Assembly (NCBI GenBank): GCA_964392305.1
Contig: CAYMPV010000034.1
Span: 4,331 to 68,330 of the forward strand
Length of the DNA stretch: 64,000 bases
Reading direction: 5' to 3'
Source of the DNA: JACKIC01 sp964392305
Lineage (GTDB): Bacteria > Planctomycetota > UBA1135 > UBA2386
The notes under the pieces are model-generated. The model had not been told where the DNA came from and did not search any database. It saw only the letters and a list, made by a program, of their open reading frames with translations. Shown one piece after another: positions 8,858-18,365 of this stretch (positions are counted from its first letter, which is position 1; each line of letters starts with the position of its first letter). The translations under genes were made by a program, and so were the position numbers.

Positions 8858-9949
8858 TCAGTTCTGCACGCGGAAGACGTGCACACCCAGCTGCGATGCG
8901 AGGGCGATGCGGTCCCGGTGCAGAGAAGCCGTCACAGCTCCGCCGCAGATCACTCCCTTGTCGAGCAGTGGTATCGCAGGCCCTTTCAACGGCGCCGGCG
9001 CGGGACCGATCGGCGACTCACGCACCGGCAGTGGCGCTCCGATCGGCACCCGCTTCACGACCTTCATGTCGGCGAGGCTCCACAGGCAGAAATCGATGCC
9101 GTCGACACCGATGCCCAGGACCGGATCGATCGGCCAGAAGCGGAACTGTTCGGGACCGTCGGACCTGACCACCTCACCGCTGCGCATGCTGCCGCGGCAC
9201 AACGACCCGTCGATCCAGTAGAGCCACTCGCCTGTCGCACCGAACTCGCAGAGCGCCGGCACGCGGCAGTCGAACCGTCGAACCTCACGGCCATCGCCAT
9301 CGAACAAGACGAACGCGCCGCGACCGTCGTCGTAGAACGCCAACGCAAATCCTCCCCCCGCCCCGTCCCACGCAACACAGACCACGATGCGCCGTGGCCC
9401 TATCAGCGCCGCACCGTCGGCTCCGAGCAACTGCTTCTCCTCCTGCTTCCCCAGGTCGCGCAACCGGGCCGTCATCCTTCCGATGGCTCGCGCACCGCTG
9501 GGTTCGACGAGCCAGCTGTCGAAGTCCACGGATGAGAAGCGGATCTTGCCCGCGACCTGCCGCGGAGGTACCCGTTCGATCAATCGCTCGGAAGCGCCGC
9601 CGGGAAGGACGACGGCCCATTCACCCCGTTCGTCCTGCGCGAGGATGCGCGCGCCGGACAACTCGCCGGACAGCGAGCCGCGGCAGTCCAGGTTCGTCAC
9701 GTGTCCGGACGAGAGCGCGATGCAGCGCATTTGCTGCGGCACCTGAACCGCGAGCCACTGTCCGTCACCTGAGAACGACAACCCGATCGGCGTCGTGCCG
9801 TCCGGGCATTGGGGCATGCCTCCCTCGCCCCAGCGCAGGACCCGCTCCTCGATCACCGTCGCCTTGGCGATGCGTTCGTTGCTGCGCTGGTCCTGCGCGG
9901 GCAGCGCCGCCGCGAAGGCCAACAGCGAACCTGCTACGAGGAGCTTCAT
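8858..9949 (-). CDS. exported protein of unknown function, possibly beta-propeller-like
   Basis: 363 residues from the ATG at 9949, which begins a signal peptide with cleavage near ALPAQ (about residue 18). The rest is beta-rich with short repeats such as LSFSGDGQWLAVQ, LRDLGKQE and WLYWIDGS, which suggest a WD40- or propeller-like fold, but no blade motif is convincing. It is monocistronic and diverges from the TlpA-like gene. Function unknown. Confidence 0.7.
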   Translation of the reverse strand: MKLLVAGSLLAFAAALPAQDQRSNERIAKATVIEERVLRWGEGGMPQCPDGTTPIGLSFSGDGQWLAVQVPQQMRCIALSSGHVTNLDCRGSLSGELSGARILAQDERGEWAVVLPGGASERLIERVPPRQVAGKIRFSSVDFDSWLVEPSGARAIGRMTARLRDLGKQEEKQLLGADGAALIGPRRIVVCVAWDGAGGGFALAFYDDGRGAFVLFDGDGREVRRFDCRVPALCEFGATGEWLYWIDGSLCRGSMRSGEVVRSDGPEQFRFWPIDPVLGIGVDGIDFCLWSLADMKVVKRVPIGAPLPVRESPIGPAPAPLKGPAIPLLDKGVICGGAVTASLHRDRIALASQLGVHVFRVQN

Positions 9950-10055
9950 GCGGTGCCAGACTCTAGCGACGCACGCCCGTCCCGTGTGCGCCGCCCCACC
10001 AACGCCACGCTGCGGAAGCCAGGAAGGCACCGGGCAGGCGCGGTATCCTGCCGCG

Positions 10056-11333
10056 ATGATCTTGCGCCTGTGCGTCCTGGGGATGTTGTCGGCCGCTGCA
10101 GCGGCCCAGGTGCACGTGCCGAAGCGAGGCGTGCTCGAGTCGCCGGGCGGCGATCTGCCGTTCGTGCTGACCTCGGTATTCCAGCCATACAAGATCTTCC
10201 ATGGGGACCACTGGCAGCGGCTCCAGCTCACCCAGGATCGCAGCGCGGACCCGCGCACCTACGTCTTCGCCCCCTACGACGCAGTGCTGCTCGTCGACGA
10301 ACTGCAGGAGCCCGACGAGTCGGGCGCCACCCACCTCGGTTTCTGGCGCAAGGTCGGGCCGAAGGGCGCCGTCGAAATGTCCTTTCGCTGGGAGCCGCTG
10401 AAGAAGCTGAAGGCGTCCGTTGATGCGGAGACGACCACCTACGGGCCACTGTTCGCCATCGCCGGCGAACCATGGGACCCCACCGGGCGCTGGCGTGTGC
10501 AGTTCGAGAAGGACGCGCAGCCCGCGGTGATGATCCTCGAGCCGAGCCGCAACGAGTGGGTGCACGGCCCCGGCGAGGTGCAGGGCACGATCCTCACGAC
10601 CACCGGCGACTATCGCTGGCTCGCCGGAACCGCACGCGGCGACGAGCTGCGTTTGTCGTGCTTCGACGGCGCGCACGCTTTCTTGTTCATCGCCAAGAGG
10701 CAGAAGGACGGCTCGTTGACCGGAACGTTCTGGAGCGGAGCGAGCTGGCAGGAGACATGGGTCGCGCGGCGCGACGAGAAGGCGAAGCTGCCCGACGCGT
10801 TCACGCTGACCAAGGCGCGCCCCGACGTCGTCGTCGGCGATCTCACCTTCCCGGATGCCGAGACCGCGGAGCCGCGGCGCCTCGACGCGCTGTTCGGGCA
10901 GGTCACGCTGGTCGCGCTGTTCGGCACCTGGTGCCCCAACTGCAGCGATGCCGGTCCGTTCTTGCGTGAACTGCAGCGGCGCTACGGCGACCGCGGCCTG
11001 CGCGTCGTCGGTCTGGCCTTCGAGCACGGCGACGACGCCCGCCTGCAACGCCAGCGCATCGAGCAGTACCGGCGTGCGCACGGGGCCACCTGGCCGATCC
11101 TGCTGGCGGGCCCCTCAGACAAGGAACGTGCGAGCGCCGCGTTCCCGGCCATCGACGCCGTGCGGGCGTTCCCGACGACCTTGTTCATCGACAACGAAGG
11201 CGTCGTGCGCGCCGTGCATCAGGGATTCTCGGGGCCTGCGACCGGGGAGGGGTACGAGCAGCAGAAGCAGACGTTCGAGAGCATGATCGGGCGACTGCTC
11301 GGGGCAGCAGAAGCCGCGCCGAAGAAGCGCTGA
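10056..11333 (+). CDS. exported TlpA-like thioredoxin-domain protein
   Basis: 425 residues from the ATG at 10056, which gives a signal peptide (MILRLCVLGMLSAAAAAQ). Residues 20-265 form an unrecognised beta-rich domain. Residues 270-420 are a TlpA/ResA-like thioredoxin domain with active-site C293 and C296 (GTWCPNC) and the cis-proline in AFPTTLFID. Probably a periplasmic disulfide reductase or a redox-active scaffold. Close relatives usually reduce cytochrome c or copper-protein cysteines, but nothing nearby shows a partner. An extended frame upstream overlaps the divergent gene and was rejected. Confidence 0.85.
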   Translation: MILRLCVLGMLSAAAAAQVHVPKRGVLESPGGDLPFVLTSVFQPYKIFHGDHWQRLQLTQDRSADPRTYVFAPYDAVLLVDELQEPDESGATHLGFWRKVGPKGAVEMSFRWEPLKKLKASVDAETTTYGPLFAIAGEPWDPTGRWRVQFEKDAQPAVMILEPSRNEWVHGPGEVQGTILTTTGDYRWLAGTARGDELRLSCFDGAHAFLFIAKRQKDGSLTGTFWSGASWQETWVARRDEKAKLPDAFTLTKARPDVVVGDLTFPDAETAEPRRLDALFGQVTLVALFGTWCPNCSDAGPFLRELQRRYGDRGLRVVGLAFEHGDDARLQRQRIEQYRRAHGATWPILLAGPSDKERASAAFPAIDAVRAFPTTLFIDNEGVVRAVHQGFSGPATGEGYEQQKQTFESMIGRLLGAAEAAPKKR

Positions 11334-11348
11334 GCTTCGCAGGCATCC

Positions 11349-12749
11349 TCATGCATTGCCGGGCTTCGCCGGCACAGGCTCGTTGTGCCTCGGCCGCCCC
11401 AACAACGCCACGACCAGCGCCAGCGACGACGAACCCAGCAGCACCACGTACGCCGCGCGCATCGTGCCCACGAACCGTTCGGGGTGCTCGGCGACCGGCG
11501 CGCTGCCGAAGTCGAGCGCGATCATCGCCGCGGTCACCCCCATGCCGCAGAACATGCCGATGCCGCGCGACTGCGCCGCGAGCGCCGAGGCCATGCCGCT
11601 GCGCCGTTCGCCGGCGTGGCTCATGATCGAGGTGAGGTTGGGCGACGAGAACAGGCCGAAACCGATGCCCTGCGCGACCAACACGGCGGCGACGTGCCAC
11701 AGGCCCGAGGTCGCGGCGAGCTGCGTGCCGAACGCGGAACTGACGACGATCGCGACGACGCCGCACGCGGCGACCGCGGTCGGCCGCACCTTGTCGGCGA
11801 GCCGGCCCGCGAACGGCGCGACGATGGTCATCAGCACCGAGCCGATGCCGAGCACGAGGCCCGCGTCGGGCGGCGCCATGCCCCGCACGACCTGCAGGAA
11901 CAGGCTCAGCATGAAGATCGCGCAGTAGGCGTTCAGGTAGAGCAGCAGCTGCACGAGCAGGGCGCGGCCGAGCGGCGCGTTGCGCACGAGTTCGCGCACG
12001 TCGAGCAGCGGCTCGGCGACGCGCAGCTGCAGCAACACGAACGGCACGAGCGCCAGCACGCCGCCGCCCAGCGTCCACGGACCCCACGCGGTCTGCAGCG
12101 CAGCGCTGCCGAACACCGCCGCGAGGATCGCGGCGACGAGCAACACCAGGCTCGGCACGTGCACCCAACGCTCCGGCCGCCGCCATTGCGAACGCATGCC
12201 GAGCAGCACCGGCAGCGCGCCGACGACGATCAGGCCCGTGCCGAAGAAGAACACCGCGCGCCAGCCGAAGTGCTCGACGATCCAGCCGGCGGTCAGGGGA
12301 CCGAGCGACAACCCCGCGTAGGCGACACCGAGCACCGCGCCGAAGACGCGGCCGCGCTGCGCCGCGGGCACGAGTTCGACGAGGATCGCCGGACCGGCCG
12401 CAGCACACAGCGTCGACGCCGCGCCCTGCAGGAAGCGCAAGGTGACGATCGCGCCGGTGTGCGACACGAGCCCGATCGCCAGCGTCAGCACAGCGAACAC
12501 GAGCAGCCCCCAGCGGAACATCGAGCGCCGGTCGCCCGCGTCGGCGAGCTTGCCGGCGGGCAGCAGGAACGCCGTCGCGCTCGCCACGAACGCGGTCTCG
12601 ACGAGGCTCATCGTCGGCGCCGACATAGCCAGTTCGTGCCCCATCTGCGGCAGCGCGACGGCCACGCCGCTGAACATGAACGGCGGCCCGAACTGCGAGG
12701 CGACGATCGCCCAGACGAGCAGGCGGTTGCTGGGCGGAGCGGCGGTCAC
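11349..12749 (-). CDS. MFS transporter, DHA2-like drug exporter family
   Basis: 466 residues with about 14 membrane helices. Motif A is present in degenerate form (GKLADAGDRRSMF, near residue 66). LRFLQGAASTLCAAAGPAI corresponds to the motif-B region and GPLTAGWIVEHFGWRAVFF to motif C of drug:proton antiporters. Start is a GTG at 12749. Substrate unknown; efflux of a toxic compound is the family's usual role. It lies downstream of the amidohydrolase pair on the same strand, behind a 190-bp gap with an inverted repeat, and is probably transcribed separately. Confidence 0.9.
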   Translation of the reverse strand: MTAAPPSNRLLVWAIVASQFGPPFMFSGVAVALPQMGHELAMSAPTMSLVETAFVASATAFLLPAGKLADAGDRRSMFRWGLLVFAVLTLAIGLVSHTGAIVTLRFLQGAASTLCAAAGPAILVELVPAAQRGRVFGAVLGVAYAGLSLGPLTAGWIVEHFGWRAVFFFGTGLIVVGALPVLLGMRSQWRRPERWVHVPSLVLLVAAILAAVFGSAALQTAWGPWTLGGGVLALVPFVLLQLRVAEPLLDVRELVRNAPLGRALLVQLLLYLNAYCAIFMLSLFLQVVRGMAPPDAGLVLGIGSVLMTIVAPFAGRLADKVRPTAVAACGVVAIVVSSAFGTQLAATSGLWHVAAVLVAQGIGFGLFSSPNLTSIMSHAGERRSGMASALAAQSRGIGMFCGMGVTAAMIALDFGSAPVAEHPERFVGTMRAAYVVLLGSSSLALVVALLGRPRHNEPVPAKPGNA

Positions 12750-12822
12750 GGCGGCGGCAGGCTAGCTCGGACAATTCATGAGGGAAGGTGCGAGAGCCCG
12801 CAATGCCGCTCGGTGCCAAGGC

Positions 12823-12861
12823 GCGTGGCAGGTTCTCCCGGAAGCGTGGTGTCTGCCACGC
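12823..12861. terminator. inverted repeat between the amidohydrolase pair and the MFS gene
   Basis: Perfect 9-bp arms, GCGTGGCAG at 12823-12831 and CTGCCACGC at 12853-12861, with a 21-base loop. It lies 80 bases beyond the stop of the leftward amidohydrolase operon and 74 bases before the MFS start. There is no T-run, so it may be a Rho-assisted terminator or an operator for the exporter. Confidence 0.35.
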
Positions 12862-12940
12862 TGAGGACAGGTTCTGACGCGCAACGCAGGTAGCGAGGGG
12901 CAGGGCGGGTTCGCAGCCTTTCTCGCATGAATGGTCCGGG

Positions 12941-14134
12941 CTAGTGCCGTTCGCCGTCGTAGGCGAGGCCGTCGATGACCACACCGGTGCAGTGTGTCGT
13001 GTACTCGAACGGATCGCCGTCGAACAACGCCAGGTCCGCGTCCTTGCCGACCGCGAGCGAACCCAGCCGCGCGTCGACGCCGAGCAAGCGCGCCGCGTCG
13101 ATGGTCAGCGCGCGCAGCGCCGCGTCCGCGAGCAGGCCGTGGCCGACCGCAACGCCGGCTTCGAACAGCACGACGCGCGTCTTGGGCACGTACGACTCGT
13201 AACCGGTCTGCAGCGCGAACGGCACCTTGCCCTCGAGCAACAGCTTGGGCAGTTCCATCGTGCCGTTGGCGAGATCGCCGGTCGTGCGCGCCATCGCCGG
13301 ATGCGGCAGCACCCAGACCTTCGCCGCGGCGAGCTCGGGCAGCACCGTGTAGGCCTCGGCCGCGCCGTCGATGACGACCCGGATGCCGAACTCCTCGGCG
13401 ACGCGCAGCGCCGACAGGATGTCGTGGGAACGGTGCGCGGTCACCAGCAACGGCACCTCACCGGCGATCACCTTGGCCATGACTTCCAGGCCGAGGTCGA
13501 TCGGCGTGCTCTCGTCGCGCTGGCGCTTGCCGGCGTACTCACGCGCCTTCTGCAGTTCTTCGCGCAGCATCGCGACCGACTTTGCGCGCGTGCCCGGCGC
13601 CTTGCCGCCGCTGGCGCGGCCCGAGTCGGCGAGGCTCGTCGCGACCATCGCCAGCGGCACGACGACGTCCTGGTCGGCGCCGCGCCCGTGCAGCTTGACG
13701 ACCATCGTCTGGCCCGAGATCAGCGCGCCCGGCGAATGACCCGTGTTGACGGTCGTCACGCCGAAGCTGCGCACCCAGCCGACCAGTTCGTCCTTGGCGT
13801 GGAACGCGTCGAGCGCGCGCAGTTCGGGCTGCACCGGCGCGGACTTCTCCAGCTGGTCCTGGTCGTGGGGAACGTTGTAGAGCCCGGTGAGGCCGACCGT
13901 CGCATGGGCGTCGATGAGGCCCGGCACCACGACGTTCGCCTCGAGCACGCGTGTGCCTTCGGGAACATCCACCTGCGCGGCGGTGCCGACCGCGGTGATC
14001 TTGCCGTCGCGCACGAGCACGACGCCGTTCGCCAACGGCGCGCCGGTCATCGTCAACACGACCTTGCCGCGAATCGCGAGCGGCTCCTGCGGCGACAGCA
14101 GGGCGGTGAACAAGCCGAAGCAGGTGGCGAACAT
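12941..14134 (-). CDS. amidohydrolase-like exported protein lacking metal ligands (probable pseudoenzyme)
   Basis: 397 residues. Amidohydrolase fold with an N-terminal signal peptide (MFATCFGLFTALLSPQ). It resembles the upstream partner throughout, but the metal site is degraded. The strand-1 motif is HAT instead of HSH, the HH pair of the partner is replaced by IDG, and the HTDD loop by QTGY. It is therefore probably not catalytic; a regulatory or structural partner is more likely. Its ATG overlaps the partner's TGA by one base, with GGGAGG just upstream, so the two are made together. Confidence 0.85.
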   Translation of the reverse strand: MFATCFGLFTALLSPQEPLAIRGKVVLTMTGAPLANGVVLVRDGKITAVGTAAQVDVPEGTRVLEANVVVPGLIDAHATVGLTGLYNVPHDQDQLEKSAPVQPELRALDAFHAKDELVGWVRSFGVTTVNTGHSPGALISGQTMVVKLHGRGADQDVVVPLAMVATSLADSGRASGGKAPGTRAKSVAMLREELQKAREYAGKRQRDESTPIDLGLEVMAKVIAGEVPLLVTAHRSHDILSALRVAEEFGIRVVIDGAAEAYTVLPELAAAKVWVLPHPAMARTTGDLANGTMELPKLLLEGKVPFALQTGYESYVPKTRVVLFEAGVAVGHGLLADAALRALTIDAARLLGVDARLGSLAVGKDADLALFDGDPFEYTTHCTGVVIDGLAYDGERH

Positions 14135-15444
14135 CACTGACCTCCCTGGCCGTAGCAGCACATCGACATGGCCTGATCGACACTCGCGCCGTAACCACCG
14201 TTGGCGAGCAGACGGTCACGCGGATCGTCGAGGTCGAACACCTTCTGCCCTTCGACCCAGGTCTGCAGCACCCGCGTGTGCACCGACAGTGGATCGCCCG
14301 AGAGCACGACGAAGTCCGCGTCCTTGCCCACTGCCAGCGTCCCGACCCGGTCCTGCAGGTCGAGCATGCGCGCGTTCGCGATCGTGACCGCCGCCAGCGC
14401 CTTGTCGCGATCCATGCCGGCGCGAACGGCGAGCGCTGCCGAACGCAGGAACAGACGGCTGTCGGTGATGCCGTCGTCGGTGTGGAACCCGACCTCGACG
14501 CCCGCGCGGTCGAGGATCGCGCCGGTCGCCATCGACAGCCGCGCCGCCTCGAGCTTGCCGCCGGGCGAGTCGATGACGATGACCGAACACGGCACGCCGG
14601 CCTTGGCGATCTCGTCGGCGACGAGCCAGCCTTCGCTGACGTGGTGCAGCACGACGCGGAAGCCGAACTCCTGGCTGAGGCGGAGCACGGTGAGGATGTC
14701 GTCCTGGCGGTGCGTGTGGTGGTGCACGACGCGTTTGCCCTGCATGACCTCGACGAGCGCCTCGAGCCCGAGGCTGCGTTCCGGCATCTTGCTCGGGTCG
14801 CCGTTCGCCGCCTCGACCTTCGCCTGGTACTCACGCGCCCGGTGGTATTGCGCGCGGATCAACGCCGCCGCCTTGCCGCGGGTGCCGGGGAACGGCGGGT
14901 CCTTCTGCGGGTTGGTGCCGTTCGCCATCTTGATGCCGCCTGCGACGCTGCCGTCGGCGTTCTTGATCGCGAGCCCGTCGACGGTGAACGCGTCGCGCAG
15001 CTTGAGGTAGATCGTCTGGCCCGACAGCAGGTGACCCGAGCCGGGCATGACGTTGACCGTGGTGATGCCGCCGGCCTGTGCTTTCTGGATCCCGGGATCG
15101 CGCGCATTGATCGAGTCGAGCGCACGCACCTCGGGCTGGATCGGCGAACTGCCGTCGGCGCCAGCGACCGAACCGATGTGCGAGTGGCTGCACACCAGGC
15201 CCGGCATGATCGTCTTGCCACGCACATCGACCGTGGTTGACCCGGCTGGCAACTCGACGGCGCCCTGCGCGCCAACGATGGTGATGCGCCCGTCCTGCAC
15301 GACGAGCACGCCCGAGTCGATCGGGGGGGCGCCGATCGGCAGGATGCGCGCGCCGACGAACGCGAGCGGTTGCTGCTGGGCGGCGGCAGCGCCGAGCAGC
15401 AGGAAACCGACACCTGCCGAGAAGACGAGAGTCCTTGGAACCAT
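14134..15444 (-). CDS. exported amidohydrolase (imidazolonepropionase/prolidase-like)
   Basis: 436 residues. Signal peptide (cleavage near AAAAQ, residue 23), then a composite beta-sandwich and TIM-barrel hydrolase. Metal ligands are visible: HSH in GLVCSHSHIG, HHHTHRQDD, LHHVSE, and GFHTDDG with the catalytic aspartate. Acts in the periplasm, probably on peptides or cyclic amides; substrate unknown. It heads a two-gene leftward operon with a paralogue that has lost these residues. It diverges from the methyltransferase of the restriction operon across a 150-bp gap. Confidence 0.88.
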   Translation of the reverse strand: MVPRTLVFSAGVGFLLLGAAAAQQQPLAFVGARILPIGAPPIDSGVLVVQDGRITIVGAQGAVELPAGSTTVDVRGKTIMPGLVCSHSHIGSVAGADGSSPIQPEVRALDSINARDPGIQKAQAGGITTVNVMPGSGHLLSGQTIYLKLRDAFTVDGLAIKNADGSVAGGIKMANGTNPQKDPPFPGTRGKAAALIRAQYHRAREYQAKVEAANGDPSKMPERSLGLEALVEVMQGKRVVHHHTHRQDDILTVLRLSQEFGFRVVLHHVSEGWLVADEIAKAGVPCSVIVIDSPGGKLEAARLSMATGAILDRAGVEVGFHTDDGITDSRLFLRSAALAVRAGMDRDKALAAVTIANARMLDLQDRVGTLAVGKDADFVVLSGDPLSVHTRVLQTWVEGQKVFDLDDPRDRLLANGGYGASVDQAMSMCCYGQGGQ

Positions 15445-15596
15445 GGCGGCCCAGGCTACGAGGCCACTCGATGCGATCCCAGGAGCGCCATCGCACCACC
15501 ACGCAGTTCGAGCACGATCTCACGGTGGCATGCGCCGCAGTCGCAGCTACTCTCTCCCGACCAGCCTCACCGTTGGCCATTACCGACAAGGGAACC

Positions 15597-18365
15597 GTGG
15601 CAAGATCGAAGAAGACCAGCTCGAACGTCCGCGAAGGAGCCACCGCGTCCTACCGGCACCCCGAAGCCAGCTCCCTGCTCCGCCCCGAGGTTGGTACTCA
15701 GCCGCAGTTCCGCAAGAAGAAGCCGCCGGCTGATTACCGCTACGACAGCTCCCTGAGCCCAGCCCTCGACTGGGATGGACAAAACGGCGCGAGGGAACTC
15801 GGCGAATGGCTGCTGGCGCGCATCGAGAAAGCGAGCCGACTCCCCGACCTGCGCTTTGCCAAGCCGCAAGAGTTCACGGACAACCGCGGCGAGGTGCTCG
15901 TTCGCGTTGCGACGCTGCAGGACGCGGTCACCGAACTGCGCCGCCTGGGCAAGCCCTTCCTCGACTGGACCGGCAAGGCCGAACGCCTCTCCTTCGAGGT
16001 GCCGACGCTGCCCCTCTTCGTCCACGAACGGCTGTCGACGAAGGCGATCCTCGAGTCGCTGCGCGGCCACCGTCGCGACAAGCAGCAGGGCCTGCTCTTC
16101 GACCTGTACGGCGACCCCGAGCACTCGATCACCGACCAGGTGCTCAAGGCCTACGAACACCCGGACAAGTGGGTCAACCGCCTCGTGCTCGGCGACGCGC
16201 TCGTCGTCATGAACTCGCTGCTCAAGTATGAGGGCCTCGCCGGACAGGTGCAGATGATCTACATCGACCCGCCGTACGGCGTGAAGTTCGGCTCGAACTT
16301 CCAGCCGTTCGTGCGCAAGCGCGATGTGAAGCACGGCGACGACGAGCACATGTCGCGCGAGCCGGAGATGGTCAAGGCGTACCGAGATACGTGGGAGCTG
16401 GGGCTGCACAGTTATCTGACGTATCTGCGCGATCGGCTGCTGCTGGCGCGGGAGCTGCTGACGGAGTGTGGCAGTGTGTTCGTGCAGATCTCGGATGAGA
16501 ACCTGCATCACGTCAGGGAGCTGATGGATGAGGTGTTCGGGGCGGAGAACTTCATGGCGGTGATCGCCTTCACGAAAGCCGCCGGCGGACTGGAGTCAGC
16601 CGACAGGGTAGGAACCCGCCTGGACTACCTGATTTGGTATGCCAAGCATTCAGCCAAGGTTCGCTATCGCGCCCTATTCGAGTCTCGAACTGACACAACG
16701 ATGTCCGGTTTTGACATGGTGGAGCTAGGAGACGGAACACGTAGACGACTTACTCAGGAAGAGAGAGAAGCGCCGCAAACAGTCCCTCACGACGCCCGTT
16801 TATTCATGTCTGTGCTCATGACCAAGCCCGGACCAGGATCGAAGTACGAGGTCACCTTTGAGGGCAAGAAGTTCAACTCGGGAAAGCGTTGGTGGGGCAC
16901 CACGCCTGAGGGCATGGAACGCATCATTGCATCCAAACGGGCGATCGCCACGACCAACAGCCTTCGCTTCGTCAAGTACCTCAGCGACTTCTCATTCAAG
17001 GCACTGAGCAATCTGTGGGACGGCCTAGGCGGAGCAGCATCCCCCACGTACGTCGTCCAAACCAATCCGACTGTCATCCAGCGCTGCATGCTGATGACCA
17101 CCGACCCCGGAGACCTCGTCCTCGACCCGACCTGCGGCTCCGGCACGACCGCCTATGTTGCCGAACAATGGGGTCGCCGTTGGATCACGATCGACACGTC
17201 TCGCGTTCCGCTCGCACTCGCGCGCCAACGACTCTTGACCGCGACGTTTCCCTACTACGAACTCAAGAACCTAGATCGCGGTCCCGTTTCGGGGTTCCAC
17301 TACGTGCGCAAGCAGAACCGCAAGGGCGAGGAGGTCGGGGGCATCGTGCCGCACGTGACGCTGAAGTCGATCGCCAACGACGAGCCGCCCGCCGAAGAGG
17401 TTCTCGTCGACCGCCCGGAGGTCGACGGCAAGGTGACGCGCATCACGGGCCCGTTCGTCGTCGAGGGCACGATCCCGACACCGATCGACTGGGACAACGA
17501 CGGCCAGGACGACACCGGCGACTCTGCGAGCAACGAGCATGCGTCCCACGAAGAACGCATGATCGAGGTGCTGCGCCGCTCGCCGGTGCTGCATCTGGGC
17601 GGCAACAAGACCGTCTCCCTGACGCACGTGCGCCAGCCAGCCAAGACCCTGTCGCTGTCAGCCGAGGCTCGCATCGACGGAGATGAGCGGCCAGTGGCAA
17701 TCGTGTTCGGGCCCGAGAACGGCGCGGTCGCGGAGAAGCTGGTGTTCGAGGCGGCGAAGGAGGCCAACGGCAAGGGCTACGCGCACCTCTACGTGATCGG
17801 GTTCGCGATCGCCGCCAACGCTCGCCGCCTCGTCGACGAGTGTGAGGGCGCGATGGGCGTCGCCGCGACCTACGTGCAGTGCACGCCCGACCTGATGATG
17901 GGCGACCTGCTCAAGAACCTGCGCAGCAGCCAGATCTTCAGCGTCTGCGGCTTGCCCGACGTCGAGTTGCGCAAGGCCAAGGACAAGGACGTCAAGCAAC
18001 TCGGCGCCGACCCCAAGACCAAGGACTGGTTCGAGGTCGAACTGCTGGGCCTGGACGTCTACGACCCAGCCGAGGACCAGAGCGACCACCGCGCCGGCGA
18101 CGACGTGCCGTGCTGGATGCTCGACGCCGACTACAACGGCCTGTGCTTCAAGGCGACGCAGGTGTTCTTCCCGCGCACCTCGGCGTGGGATGGCCTGCAG
18201 AAGTCCCTCAAGGGCCAGTACGACGACAGCGTCTGGTCGCACCTCGCTGGGTCGACGAGCACCCCGTTCCGCGTCGGCGAGCACGGCCAGGTGGCGATCA
18301 AGGTCATCGACGACCGCGGCAACGAACTGATGGTCGTGAAGCACGTGCGGGAGGCGAAGGGATGA
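15597..18365 (+). CDS. site-specific DNA methyltransferase, type III Mod-like (beta class)
   Basis: 922 residues from the GTG at 15597, which has AAGGGA upstream; the frame runs open to 15435. Motif IV is DPPYG (residues 224-228) and motif I is DPTCGSGTT (510-518). The order IV then I makes it a beta-class N6-adenine or N4-cytosine methyltransferase, as in type III Mod proteins. The target-recognition region lies between them. RLVLGDALVVMNSLL before motif IV is typical of large Mod proteins. The C-terminal 300 residues are an extra domain of unknown role. First gene of a three-gene operon; ATGA overlap with the ATPase. Bases 16,600-17,050 are clearly less GC-rich than the rest. Confidence 0.9.
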   Translation: MARSKKTSSNVREGATASYRHPEASSLLRPEVGTQPQFRKKKPPADYRYDSSLSPALDWDGQNGARELGEWLLARIEKASRLPDLRFAKPQEFTDNRGEVLVRVATLQDAVTELRRLGKPFLDWTGKAERLSFEVPTLPLFVHERLSTKAILESLRGHRRDKQQGLLFDLYGDPEHSITDQVLKAYEHPDKWVNRLVLGDALVVMNSLLKYEGLAGQVQMIYIDPPYGVKFGSNFQPFVRKRDVKHGDDEHMSREPEMVKAYRDTWELGLHSYLTYLRDRLLLARELLTECGSVFVQISDENLHHVRELMDEVFGAENFMAVIAFTKAAGGLESADRVGTRLDYLIWYAKHSAKVRYRALFESRTDTTMSGFDMVELGDGTRRRLTQEEREAPQTVPHDARLFMSVLMTKPGPGSKYEVTFEGKKFNSGKRWWGTTPEGMERIIASKRAIATTNSLRFVKYLSDFSFKALSNLWDGLGGAASPTYVVQTNPTVIQRCMLMTTDPGDLVLDPTCGSGTTAYVAEQWGRRWITIDTSRVPLALARQRLLTATFPYYELKNLDRGPVSGFHYVRKQNRKGEEVGGIVPHVTLKSIANDEPPAEEVLVDRPEVDGKVTRITGPFVVEGTIPTPIDWDNDGQDDTGDSASNEHASHEERMIEVLRRSPVLHLGGNKTVSLTHVRQPAKTLSLSAEARIDGDERPVAIVFGPENGAVAEKLVFEAAKEANGKGYAHLYVIGFAIAANARRLVDECEGAMGVAATYVQCTPDLMMGDLLKNLRSSQIFSVCGLPDVELRKAKDKDVKQLGADPKTKDWFEVELLGLDVYDPAEDQSDHRAGDDVPCWMLDADYNGLCFKATQVFFPRTSAWDGLQKSLKGQYDDSVWSHLAGSTSTPFRVGEHGQVAIKVIDDRGNELMVVKHVREAKG

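Noticed and set aside
9950..10258. Longer N-terminus for the 8858-9949 gene
   Set aside because: The extension overlaps the divergent TlpA-like gene and hides the signal peptide.
15435..15596. Longer N-terminus for the methyltransferase
   Set aside because: It would overlap the start of the divergent amidohydrolase gene; the GTG at 15597 has a ribosome-binding site. Not excluded.
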